Shown here one piece after another: positions 1-5,189 of a stretch of DNA of 5,189 nt. Location of the stretch: positions 1 through 5,189 of the forward strand of contig CALCPC010000229.1 of NCBI GenBank assembly GCA_937900975.1, in the 5' to 3' direction. This DNA is from an uncultured Paracoccaceae bacterium. GTDB taxonomy: Bacteria > Pseudomonadota > Alphaproteobacteria > Rhodobacterales > Rhodobacteraceae. Both the position numbers and the translations under genes were made by a program. The notes under the pieces are model-generated. The model ran no database searches and was not told where the DNA came from. It saw only the letters and a program-made list of their open reading frames with translations. Numbering within the stretch: position 1 is the first letter of the stretch; each line of letters starts with the position of its first letter.

Positions 1-327
1 CGACGGCGCGGCCAGCACCAAAAGCAGCGACAGCGCAAGCGGCCAATGGACAAGATCAAGCCCGGTCAGCGCCCCCAACACCACCAGCGGCAACACACCC
101 TGGAAAAGCAGCGCCAAGCCAAACGTGGCCCGCAGGTCCCCAAGACTGCCAAGCGCGGCCCGTGGCCCGATACGGAACGCGGTCAGGAACAAAAGAACGC
201 CCACAAGCTCTGGCAGCCAGGGCCGCATCGCCGCCGCCAGACCGGGCAGCAAAAGCCCCGCCACAAGCCCGGCAACCAGCGCCAACCGCCCCCGGCGGGC
301 GACCGCCGTCAGCGCCCGGCCGATCAC
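1..327 (-). CDS. BASS-like (bile acid:sodium symporter family) membrane protein, N-terminal part
   Basis: This is a partial gene; 109 codons are visible and it runs off the left edge of the window. I chose the GTG at 327-325 because it is the first good start after an in-frame stop inside dctM, it lies 10 bases past the dctM stop, and an AGGG sits 8 bases before it. The protein opens with a short basic segment (RRGR, about residues 11-14), then hydrophobic segments at about 15-33, 39-53, 67-86 and from 95 on. The run LLLPGL near 26, the LVGVLLFLTAFRIGP stretch at 41-55 and the LAAPS at 105-109 resemble the first helices of BASS/SBF-fold transporters, which move organic anions, often with sodium. 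This assignment rests on remembered family patterns, not a search; another multi-helix carrier is possible. Its place directly after dctM suggests co-transcription and a transport role related to the same metabolite, perhaps export or uptake of a product. Confidence 0.6.
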   Translation of the reverse strand, partial: MIGRALTAVARRGRLALVAGLVAGLLLPGLAAAMRPWLPELVGVLLFLTAFRIGPRAALGSLGDLRATFGLALLFQGVLPLVVLGALTGLDLVHWPLALSLLLVLAAPS

Positions 328-340
328 GGGACGCGCCCTA
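325..340 (-). promoter_or_regulatory. dctM stop / downstream gene start junction
   Basis: In mRNA sense the junction reads TAGGG, eight bases, then GTG. The purine run AGGG, a weak Shine-Dalgarno, shares two bases with the dctM stop codon TAG (340-338). Ribosomes ending dctM would therefore release on top of the next initiation site, which favours translational coupling. The short AGGG and GTG start suggest modest initiation. This is an inference from spacing only. Confidence 0.45.
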
Positions 341-1651
341 CCCGCCCGGACCCTGTCGGATGTTGTCGGGCAGCCAGGTGGCAAGCCCCGGCACCAGGAT
401 CAACACAAAGACCATCAGCACCATGATCAGAAACATCGGAAAGGCCGCGCGCGCGATGAACCCCATCTCATGCTGCGTCATCCCTTGCAGCACAAAAAGG
501 TTGAACCCGATGGGCGGCGTGATCTGCGCCATCTCGACCACGACGACGATGAAAATCCCGAACCAGATCAGGTCGATCCCGGCGTCGCGCACCATCGGCT
601 CGACCACCGCCATGGTCAGCACGACCGAGGATATACCGTCCAAAAACATGCCAAGCAGGATGTAGAAGACCAAAAGCACCATCAAAAGCTCAAATCGTGT
701 CAGCTCCAGCGTCGCGATGGCGTCGGCAAGGCCGCGCGGCAGGCCGGTAAAGCCCATCGCCAGCGACAAGAACGCAGCCCCCGCCAGGATCAGCGCAATC
801 ATGGCCGAGGTCCGCGTGGCGCCCATCACGCTCTCCGAAAAGCTGCGCCAGGTGAGAGAGCCCTGGGTAGCCGCCAGAACCAGCCCGCCGATCACGCCAA
901 AGGCCGCGGCCTCCGTCGCCGTCGCAAAACCAAGATACATCGAGCCGATAACAACAAGGATCAGACAGATCACAGGCAGCAGGAAGCGGGAGTTCTGGAT
1001 GCGCTCCGCGAACGTCATCGCCGGCTCTGCCGGCGGGTTCCAGTTGCCAGAGACCCGGCTCATGATCGCGACATAGGCCATGAACATCAGCGCCAGCACA
1101 AGACCGGGCAGGATGCCTGCGAAAAACAGCTTCGAGATCGATTCGTTGATGGTGACGCCGTAGACAATCAGCGTCAGCGATGGCGGGATCATCAGCCCCA
1201 GCGTCGCGGCCCCGGCCAGCGTGCCGATCACCATCGGCTCTGGGTAGGCGCGGCGGCGCAACTCCGGGATCGACATTTTTCCAACGGTGGTCAGCGTCGC
1301 GGCAGAGGATCCCGAAACGGCCGCGAACACGGTACAGCCCACGATGTTGGTGTGTACAAGCCCCCCCGGCAGCCCCGCCATCCAAGGCGAAAGGCCGCGA
1401 AACATGTCTTCGGACAACCGCGTTCGGTAAAGGATCTCGCCCATCCAGATAAACAGCGGCAATGCCGTCAAAGTCCAGGAGGATGAGGCCGACCAAACCG
1501 TCGTCAGCATGGTATCGCCAACAGGCCGGGTGGTGAACAGCTCCATCCCAACCCAAGCCACGCCCATCAGCGCCAGGCCCACCCAGACACCAGAGCCTAG
1601 AAGAAGGAAGAGCACGAAAAGAAAGAGGATGATGACCGAAATGCCGTCCAA
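338..1651 (-). CDS. dctM: TRAP transporter large permease subunit DctM
   Basis: DctM is the 12-13 helix, sodium-coupled permease subunit of tripartite ATP-independent periplasmic (TRAP) transporters in the inner membrane; it works with DctQ and the DctP receptor. The product is 437 residues, close to the usual 425-440. Hallmark stretches are present: GCTVFAAVSGSSAATL at 105-120 with the following GKMSIPEL, GLMIPPS at 152-158, ATATEAAA at 243-250, the GMFLDGISSVV helix break at 334-344, and EMAQITPPIGFNLF at 373-386. These include the re-entrant hairpin tips that hold substrate and sodium in structurally known TRAP permeases. The start is a TTG at 1651, supported by an AGGAG nine bases upstream and by the typical first helix beginning just after it; the next ATG (residue 29) would remove that helix. 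The gene follows dctQ by 12 bases. The C-terminus (DNIRQGPGG) is short and hydrophilic. No defect is seen. Confidence 0.96.
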   Translation of the reverse strand: MDGISVIILFLFVLFLLLGSGVWVGLALMGVAWVGMELFTTRPVGDTMLTTVWSASSSWTLTALPLFIWMGEILYRTRLSEDMFRGLSPWMAGLPGGLVHTNIVGCTVFAAVSGSSAATLTTVGKMSIPELRRRAYPEPMVIGTLAGAATLGLMIPPSLTLIVYGVTINESISKLFFAGILPGLVLALMFMAYVAIMSRVSGNWNPPAEPAMTFAERIQNSRFLLPVICLILVVIGSMYLGFATATEAAAFGVIGGLVLAATQGSLTWRSFSESVMGATRTSAMIALILAGAAFLSLAMGFTGLPRGLADAIATLELTRFELLMVLLVFYILLGMFLDGISSVVLTMAVVEPMVRDAGIDLIWFGIFIVVVVEMAQITPPIGFNLFVLQGMTQHEMGFIARAAFPMFLIMVLMVFVLILVPGLATWLPDNIRQGPGG

Positions 1652-1666
1652 AACGCGCGTCTCCTA
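1652..1666 (-). promoter_or_regulatory. dctM ribosome binding site overlapping dctQ stop
   Basis: In mRNA sense the dctQ stop TAG (1666-1664) runs into GAG, so that AGGAG (1665-1661) is a good Shine-Dalgarno nine bases before the TTG start of dctM. This is the main reason for accepting TTG as the start. The overlap of stop codon and ribosome binding site suggests that dctQ and dctM translation is coupled, which fits the tight stoichiometry expected for the two membrane subunits. Confidence 0.7.
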
Positions 1667-2317
1667 TCCCGGCTTGTCAGCGGTGCCGGCCGTCCCGGCC
1701 GCGTTAACAGCGTCAGCCGTCCCGGCCGCACTACCAGCGTCAACCGTCCCGGCCGCGTTAACGGCGGCAGCCGTCCCGGCCGCGTTAACAGCGTCAACAG
1801 CCCCGTCCGCATCAACAGTATCAGCCGCGATCCGATGGTGCCCATGCCGGATCAAATGCACCAGATTGTCGGTCAGCGCGATCGCCAGAATGACCGCGCC
1901 AAGCAGCATCACGCTCTGCGGGATCCAAAGCGGCGTCTTGTCCTGACCTTGGCTGATATCGTTGAACTTCCACGACCAGTAGACGAACTTCGTGCCGTAC
2001 CAGACGAAATACCAGGCGATGGCGGTGCCGATGGCAAAACACCAGATTTCCACCCAACGCCGGGCGGCCGGCGGCAAGGCGTTCAACAGGATCGACACCC
2101 GGATATGCGCGCCCCGGTTCAACGCGTTGGCAAAGGCCAGAAAACTCGCCGCCGCCATGGCATAACCCGCATAGTCGGGCGCACCGGGAAAAACCTCGCC
2201 CGTCCAGCGCGCGACCATCTGTACGACGATCAAAGACAGGATCGCGATCAAACACAACGCCGCCGCGACCCCTGCCCCAAGATAAAGCGCGTCCAACGCT
2301 CTGCGCGCACCGCCCAT
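1664..2317 (-). CDS. dctQ: TRAP transporter small permease subunit DctQ with repeat-derived C-terminal tail
   Basis: DctQ is the small four-helix membrane subunit that binds and stabilises DctM. Counted from the ATG at 2317 the protein has 217 residues; hydrophobic helices lie at about 10-36, 47-67, 90-112 and 132-152. Family features include the RWTG after helix 1, the FPGAPDYAGYAM approach to helix 2, FLAFANALNRGAHIRV at about 59-74, and LWIPQSVMLLG at helix 4. The family core ends near residue 160 (NLVHLIRHGHHR). After it comes a tail of about 53 residues made almost only of A, G, V, D, N and T, encoded by a 27-base tandem repeat; most DctQ proteins lack such a tail. The start is uncertain: an in-frame GTG at 2335 would add six residues but its GGGAG is only one base away, while the ATG at 2317 has a G-run six bases upstream, so I prefer the ATG. 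dctP ends 142 bases upstream and dctM starts 12 bases downstream. Confidence 0.9.
   Translation of the reverse strand: MGGARRALDALYLGAGVAAALCLIAILSLIVVQMVARWTGEVFPGAPDYAGYAMAAASFLAFANALNRGAHIRVSILLNALPPAARRWVEIWCFAIGTAIAWYFVWYGTKFVYWSWKFNDISQGQDKTPLWIPQSVMLLGAVILAIALTDNLVHLIRHGHHRIAADTVDADGAVDAVNAAGTAAAVNAAGTVDAGSAAGTADAVNAAGTAGTADKPG
1690..1824 (-). repeat. 27-base tandem repeat array inside the 3' end of dctQ
   Basis: Four near-identical 27-base units begin at 1690, 1717, 1744 and 1771 on the given strand, each opening with CCGTCCCGGCCGC. A fifth, degenerate unit starts at 1798 and matches about 20 of 27 bases. The first and fourth units differ only at the last base. Read in the dctQ frame each unit encodes nine residues of the pattern (A/V)-(D/A)-A-(V/G)-(N/S)-A-A-G-T. 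Because the unit is a multiple of three, gain or loss of copies would change tail length without shifting frame or touching the dctQ stop and dctM ribosome binding site. The better match of the copies near the 3' end of dctQ suggests recent slippage or unequal crossover there. Confidence 0.93.
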
Positions 2318-2459
2318 TGGCAAGCCCCCGTTCACTCCCGCACAGGGCCGGCCTTAGACCGACCCCCGACACCCCGAAAGACGCCCTTGGGGGCACGGGG
2401 GCTTTGCCCCCGTTTGGCCGATGTCCCGCCGAAGGCGGGACGAGGCCCCCCCAAAGGGC
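2318..2459 (-). other. dctP-dctQ intercistronic region
   Basis: This stretch separates the dctP stop from the preferred dctQ start. The half next to dctP is taken up by a compound hairpin element (2383-2459). The rest, about 65 bases next to dctQ, is G-rich in the mRNA sense and holds the 8-base palindrome GGCCGGCC at 2346-2353, but no clear promoter and no strong Shine-Dalgarno except the G-runs before the two candidate dctQ starts. No open frame here looks like a gene. All other junctions in the window are under 25 bases, so this gap stands out. Confidence 0.8.
2383..2459 (-). repeat. Compound inverted-repeat element (three stems) directly after dctP
   Basis: Two perfect 8-bp hairpins lie side by side. 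One is at 2395-2413 (arms ACGGGGGC and GCCCCCGT, three-base loop). The other is at 2423-2441 (arms GTCCCGCC and GGCGGGAC, three-base loop). They are enclosed by an outer stem pairing 2383-2393 with 2448-2459, 11 bp with a single bulged base at 2453. The transcript could thus fold into a three-way junction that starts on the base after the dctP stop. No U-run follows in the transcribed direction, so it is not a typical intrinsic terminator. Likely roles are 3'-end protection of the dctP message and partial attenuation of dctQM; a hairpin between dctP and dctQ has been described for the Rhodobacter capsulatus dctPQM operon. GC-rich elements with GGGGGCTTTGCCCCC-like cores are, as I recall, repeated between genes in Rhodobacteraceae, so it may be a REP-like dispersed repeat. 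Confidence 0.75.
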
Positions 2460-3425
2460 TCAGTCGGCCTTGAACGCGTCAACGATGGCTTGACCGTCCG
2501 CACCGGCGGCCTCCAGCCATTCCGCCGTCATCGTGGCGCCGATCTCCTGCAACTCCGCCTTCAAGGCGTCCGAGGCCGGCGCGACCGTCATGCCGCCATC
2601 GCGCAAGCCCTGCAGCGTGAACCCGGTGTACTCCTTCGCCCGCCAGGTCCCCGCGTATTCGGCAAGCTCCGCACAGGCTGTGATCACGTTCTTGTTCGTA
2701 TCCGACACGCCCGACCAGACATCGGAATTGACCATGATGTAGTTGCGCGGCAGCCAGGCATCGACTTCGTAAAAATACGAAAGGCTTTCCCAAACCTTCC
2801 GGTCATAGCCGGTCGCGCCGGACGAAACCATGGACTCCGCCACACCCGTGGCAAAAGCCTGGCTGATCTCGGCCGCTTCGATGGTCACCGGCAGCATCCC
2901 GGTCAACTCGGCCAGCCGCGCCGTCGCGTTGTTGTAGGAACGGAACTTCACCCCCTCCATATCGGCGACGCTTTCGACCGCCTCTTTGAAATAGCGCCCT
3001 TGCGGCGGCCAAGGAACGGAATAAAGCAGCGTCAGGTTCTGGTCGGCCAGGATGGTCTCCAGCGTCGGCGCGGCGGCCGCCCAAAGCTTTGCGGCATCGT
3101 CAAAGGAGGTTGCAAGGAACGGAATGCTGTCGACGCCAAAGATCGCGTTCTCGTTCTGATGGCCCGACAAAAGCCGTTCCCCGATCGGGACCTGGCCGGT
3201 TTGGATCGCCCGCTTGATCTGCGCGCCGGGAAAGAGCGAGCCCGAGGGATGGGTCACGATCTCGATATCCCCACCGGTTCCGGTGGTCACGCATTTGGCG
3301 AACTCCGCCCCGGTCACGGAATGAAAGTTCGAGCCGGAATACGCCATCGGCATATCCCATTTTTCGGCGAAGGCGGGTGCCGCAAATAGCGCGGCTGCCG
3401 CGCAAGCGGTGGCAAGATGGTTCAT
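2460..3425 (-). CDS. dctP: TRAP transporter periplasmic solute-binding protein DctP
   Basis: DctP is the periplasmic receptor that captures the solute and delivers it to DctQM. The product is 321 residues, a normal length. A Sec signal peptide covers residues 1-20, with an AlaXAla-type cleavage after AFA, leaving mature EKWDMP. Family features in order: the first strand KWDMPMAYS, THPSGSLFPG at 58-67, the SVPWPPQGRY region at 136-145, GVKFRSYNN at 158-166 with Arg162 at the position of the conserved arginine that salt-bridges the solute carboxylate, AAEISQAFATG at 184-194, and SGATGYD at 202-208. Arg162 predicts a carboxylate ligand. Mature-chain cysteines are only Cys45 and Cys251, so a disulfide is possible. 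The ATG start has an AGGA seven bases upstream. The gene sits 23 bases after the FAD dehydrogenase and just before a stable hairpin element, consistent with higher expression of the receptor than of the permease. The ligand is unknown; its neighbours point to an amino or imino acid. Confidence 0.95.
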   Translation of the reverse strand: MNHLATACAAAALFAAPAFAEKWDMPMAYSGSNFHSVTGAEFAKCVTTGTGGDIEIVTHPSGSLFPGAQIKRAIQTGQVPIGERLLSGHQNENAIFGVDSIPFLATSFDDAAKLWAAAAPTLETILADQNLTLLYSVPWPPQGRYFKEAVESVADMEGVKFRSYNNATARLAELTGMLPVTIEAAEISQAFATGVAESMVSSGATGYDRKVWESLSYFYEVDAWLPRNYIMVNSDVWSGVSDTNKNVITACAELAEYAGTWRAKEYTGFTLQGLRDGGMTVAPASDALKAELQEIGATMTAEWLEAAGADGQAIVDAFKAD

Positions 3426-3436
3426 GATCTCTTCCT
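3426..3436 (-). promoter_or_regulatory. dctP ribosome binding site
   Basis: In mRNA sense AGGAAGAG (3436-3429) ends three bases before the dctP ATG; its AGGA core is seven bases from the start. It is the clearest Shine-Dalgarno in the window and agrees with the strong translation usually needed for a periplasmic receptor. Confidence 0.75.
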
Positions 3437-3448
3437 GTTGGTCTTGTT

Positions 3449-4729
3449 TTAGTGCGTTTGGGTTGTTTCAGGCGCCGAACGGCCGCCGGCAAAGCGTGCA
3501 GGCGAATAGGGCGCGAGGTCAATATTTGGTTTGCGACCGCCCAAACTCTCTGCGATCAGCCGTCCGGTCTTCGGCCCGCACGTCAGCCCGACATGATGGT
3601 GCCCAAAGCCAAGCCAGGCGCCGGCAAGACCCGGCACCGGGCCGATCAAAGGGATCGAGTCGCTTGGTGCCGGGCGGTGGCCCATCCACTCGGTCGCCCG
3701 CGCCCAGGACAGACCGGGAAAAGCGGCCTTCGCGCTGTCAAGCAACAGGTCGAAGGGCGCGCGCGACGGCCCCGCCTTCAGACCGCCGAATTCCACAACC
3801 CCGGCAAGGCGCAGCCGCCCCTCCATCGGCGTCGCCACGAATTTGCCCGCCGCGATCATCACCGGCGCCCGCGGCATCACCGACGGCTCCCAAAGCTCAA
3901 TGTGATAGCCCCGCTCGCTCTCAAGCGGGACCGCCACACCCAGCGCTTTGGCAAACGGCCCAGACCAGACCCCGGTGGTCACGACCGCCGCGTCGCAGGC
4001 CAGGCGCCCCTCCTCCATCATCACGCCCGTCACCTGGCCCGCGGTTTGCGCCAGATCCGTCACCCGCCCAAGCCGCAGCGCGCCGCCTTCGGCGACAAAC
4101 GCCGCCGCAAGATCCTGCACATAGGCCTTGGGGTCGGTGATCCGGCCATGATCCCCGACACGCACCAAAAAGCGCGCCGCGGGCGCAAGGCCCGGTTCGT
4201 ACTCTGCCGCCGCCGGCCCTTCGAGCGTCTCCCAAACGACGCCGTGCTGCCGGCGCAGATCCCAGGCGAACGCATCCGCCTCAAACGCCGCGCGGTTGGG
4301 ATAGGCGTAGACATAATCGCATGGCACGATCCAGCGCGCGGCTGGCGTGCCGCGGGCCAGCGCCTCATGCTCGGCCAGGCTGTCGCCCACAATCGGCGCC
4401 ATCGCAGCCGCAATCCGCGCGGTGTCCTTGGCATTGGCGTGGCTGAGATAGCGCACCAGCCATGGCGCCAGCCGCGGCAGATAAGTCCATCTCAAAAACA
4501 GCGGCTGCCGGCGGTCCAGCAGCATCCCCGGCGCCTTCGCAATCAAGCCCGGCGCCGTCACCGGCACCATGGAAAGCGCGGCCAGCACGCCGGCATTGCC
4601 CTGGCTCGTCCCCGCGGCGGGGCCGTCGCGGTCGATCAACGTGACCCGATGGCCGTCGCGCAGAAGGTGGAGCGCGGTCGAAACGCCGACGATCCCGGCC
4701 CCGATCACCGCGATATGCCGCTTGCTCAT
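3449..4729 (-). CDS. FAD-dependent D-amino-acid dehydrogenase (DadA/DAO family)
   Basis: This is a 426-residue flavoprotein of the DAO superfamily, closest in pattern to DadA-type D-amino-acid dehydrogenases, which oxidise D-amino acids to 2-oxo acids (or cyclic ones to imino acids) and pass electrons to the respiratory chain. An N-terminal Rossmann fold binds FAD: GAGIVG at 10-15 and the acidic end of strand 2 near Asp33 (TLIDRD). [10 protein letters not shown] at 41-50 is the usual FAD-contact loop. ATTGVWSG-like VTTGVWSGP lies at 250-258, GYHIE at 274-278, [15 protein letters not shown] at 350-364, and [18 protein letters not shown] at 374-391 is the C-terminal FAD/substrate motif. Length fits the family (about 410-430). 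No signal peptide is seen, so it is cytoplasmic or peripheral to the inner membrane. The start overlaps the preceding gene by four bases (ATGA), implying translational coupling. With a TRAP transporter and a putative racemase alongside, D-amino or hydroxyproline-type D-imino acid oxidation is plausible; the exact substrate is not determinable here. Confidence 0.88.
   Translation of the reverse strand: MSKRHIAVIGAGIVGVSTALHLLRDGHRVTLIDRDGPAAGTSQGNAGVLAALSMVPVTAPGLIAKAPGMLLDRRQPLFLRWTYLPRLAPWLVRYLSHANAKDTARIAAAMAPIVGDSLAEHEALARGTPAARWIVPCDYVYAYPNRAAFEADAFAWDLRRQHGVVWETLEGPAAAEYEPGLAPAARFLVRVGDHGRITDPKAYVQDLAAAFVAEGGALRLGRVTDLAQTAGQVTGVMMEEGRLACDAAVVTTGVWSGPFAKALGVAVPLESERGYHIELWEPSVMPRAPVMIAAGKFVATPMEGRLRLAGVVEFGGLKAGPSRAPFDLLLDSAKAAFPGLSWARATEWMGHRPAPSDSIPLIGPVPGLAGAWLGFGHHHVGLTCGPKTGRLIAESLGGRKPNIDLAPYSPARFAGGRSAPETTQTH
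4726..4729 (-). promoter_or_regulatory. ATGA stop/start overlap between enolase-family gene and dehydrogenase
   Basis: The ATG of the FAD dehydrogenase (4729-4727) overlaps the TGA stop of the upstream gene (4728-4726). A G-rich run lies a few bases before it. Such an overlap commonly marks terminate-and-reinitiate translation and supports the view that the two enzymes act in one pathway. Confidence 0.8.
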
Positions 4730-5189
4730 GCCCGCCCCCCAAGGGCGAACCGCTCCAGCTTGTCGCGGGCCGGGCGCAGGCCAAGCCCCGGACCCTCCGG
4801 CACCGTCACCACGCCCCGGTCGATCGGAAAGGGCGCTTCGAGAATGTCTTCGGCCAAGTAATAGCGTGCCTGGTAGAATTCACAGCCCAGCCCGATCTCG
4901 GGCGTCGCGGCCAGAAGATGTGCACCGGCCAGATGGCCGAGACCCGTTTCAAACATATCGCCCCCGTAAGCTGTCATCCCCGCGGCTGCAGCAAGGCGCG
5001 CGACCGTCTGTGCGCGCGTCGGCCCGCCGGCCTTCATAATTTTGACCGAAACGCCGTCCGCAATCCGATTTTGCGTGGCGCGCAGCATATCCTCTGGCCC
5101 GAATTCGCTTTCATCGGATAGAAGCGGCACATCGATGGCCGCGCGGATCTCTGCCATATGATCAAAGTGATGCGCCGCGACCGGCTGTT
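4726..5189 (-). CDS. Enolase-superfamily enzyme, muconate-lactonizing/racemase type, C-terminal part
   Basis: This is the last 153 residues of a gene that starts beyond the right edge; the family is usually about 365-380 residues, so some 215 are missing. These enzymes use Mg2+ to stabilise an enolate formed by proton abstraction next to a carboxylate. Visible marks of the muconate-lactonizing (MLE) subgroup, counted from the first full codon, are: QP at 1-2, preceded by a codon ending in AA that is compatible with the Glu of the EQP metal site; LLSDES at 22-27, whose Asp25 is the third metal ligand; VKIMKAGG at 48-55, with Lys49 and Lys52, one of which should be the barrel lysine acid/base; [10 protein letters not shown] at 75-84; and the capping end VPEGPGLGL at 129-137. 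Members include cycloisomerases, N-succinylamino acid racemases, dipeptide epimerases and proline-analogue epimerases. The ATG at 5157 is internal, not the start. Coupling to a D-amino-acid dehydrogenase makes a racemase or epimerase more likely than an aromatic-pathway cycloisomerase. Confidence 0.88.
   Translation of the reverse strand, partial: QPVAAHHFDHMAEIRAAIDVPLLSDESEFGPEDMLRATQNRIADGVSVKIMKAGGPTRAQTVARLAAAAGMTAYGGDMFETGLGHLAGAHLLAATPEIGLGCEFYQARYYLAEDILEAPFPIDRGVVTVPEGPGLGLRPARDKLERFALGGRA

Noticed and set aside
125..1486. Plus-strand open frame of 453 codons opposite dctM
   Set aside because: It is antisense to a clear DctM, its product is Arg/Gln/His-rich with no membrane or domain pattern, and long antisense frames are expected in GC-rich genes.
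1690..1824. Possible CRISPR array
   Set aside because: The 27-base units abut one another with no unique spacers and lie in frame within dctQ.
1597..1845. Minus-strand 82-codon frame with RPGRLTLL-type repeats
   Set aside because: It is an alternative frame through the 27-base repeat and the start of dctM; the repeat pattern is a by-product of the tandem array.
2346..2353. GGCCGGCC palindrome before dctQ as an operator
   Set aside because: An 8-base GC palindrome is easily found by chance in such DNA and there is no promoter next to it.
2395..2441. Intrinsic transcription terminator after dctP
   Set aside because: The stems are strong but no U-run follows either hairpin in the transcribed direction, and dctQM must be expressed for the transporter to work.
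2421..3389. Plus-strand open frame of 322 codons opposite dctP
   Set aside because: Composition bias follows from GC-rich codons of dctP on the other strand; no family features or plausible ribosome site.
3452..4861. Plus-strand open frame of 469 codons opposite the FAD dehydrogenase
   Set aside because: It is very Arg/Pro-rich with no recognisable motif, and it runs across two well-supported minus-strand genes.
4726..5189. Assignment as hydroxyproline-betaine epimerase or cis-3-hydroxyproline dehydratase
   Set aside because: As I recall, those enzymes carry a D-A/S-W-G-G-D-I motif where this protein has [10 protein letters not shown]; the closer likeness is to MLE and acyl-amino-acid racemase types, so only the subgroup is called.

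Overview
The window looks like chromosomal DNA of a high-GC alphaproteobacterium, most likely a member of the Rhodobacteraceae/Roseobacter group. The grounds are strong G/C bias at third codon positions, a TRAP transporter operon typical of marine and soil members of that group, and a GC-rich compound-hairpin intergenic element of a kind I recall from those genomes. The taxon is an inference; there is no rRNA or marker gene here.

All six genes lie on the minus strand, so the operon reads right to left. In transcription order: (1) the C-terminal part of an enolase-superfamily enzyme of the muconate-lactonizing/racemase type (5189-4726, cut by the window edge); (2) a DadA-like FAD-dependent D-amino-acid dehydrogenase (4729-3449), overlapping gene 1 by an ATGA; (3) dctP, the periplasmic solute receptor of a TRAP transporter (3425-2460); (4) a roughly 140-base intercistronic region with a three-stem structure; (5) dctQ, the small TRAP membrane subunit (2317-1664, or from 2335), with an unusual C-terminal tail built from a 27-base tandem repeat; (6) dctM, the large TRAP membrane subunit (1651-338, TTG start); (7) the N-terminus of a membrane protein that resembles the bile acid:sodium symporter (BASS) family (327-1, GTG start, cut by the window edge).

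Together the genes describe one import-and-catabolism unit. DctP binds a carboxylated solute in the periplasm and DctQM takes it up with sodium. The enolase-family enzyme would racemise, epimerise or otherwise rearrange it by abstracting an alpha proton, and the FAD enzyme would oxidise a D-amino acid (or cyclic D-imino acid) product to the 2-oxo or imino acid. The substrate cannot be read from the sequence; a D- or epimerisable L-amino acid, possibly a cyclic one of the proline or pyroglutamate kind, is the best-motivated guess.

The tight spacing (overlap, 23, about 140, 12 and 10 bases), with two junctions where the upstream stop codon overlaps or adjoins the next ribosome binding site, argues for one polycistronic mRNA. 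No promoter is visible; it presumably lies to the right of the window. No RNA gene, insertion sequence or CRISPR array was found. The two features that go beyond a standard TRAP operon are the compound hairpin between dctP and dctQ and the in-frame 27-base repeat array at the end of dctQ.
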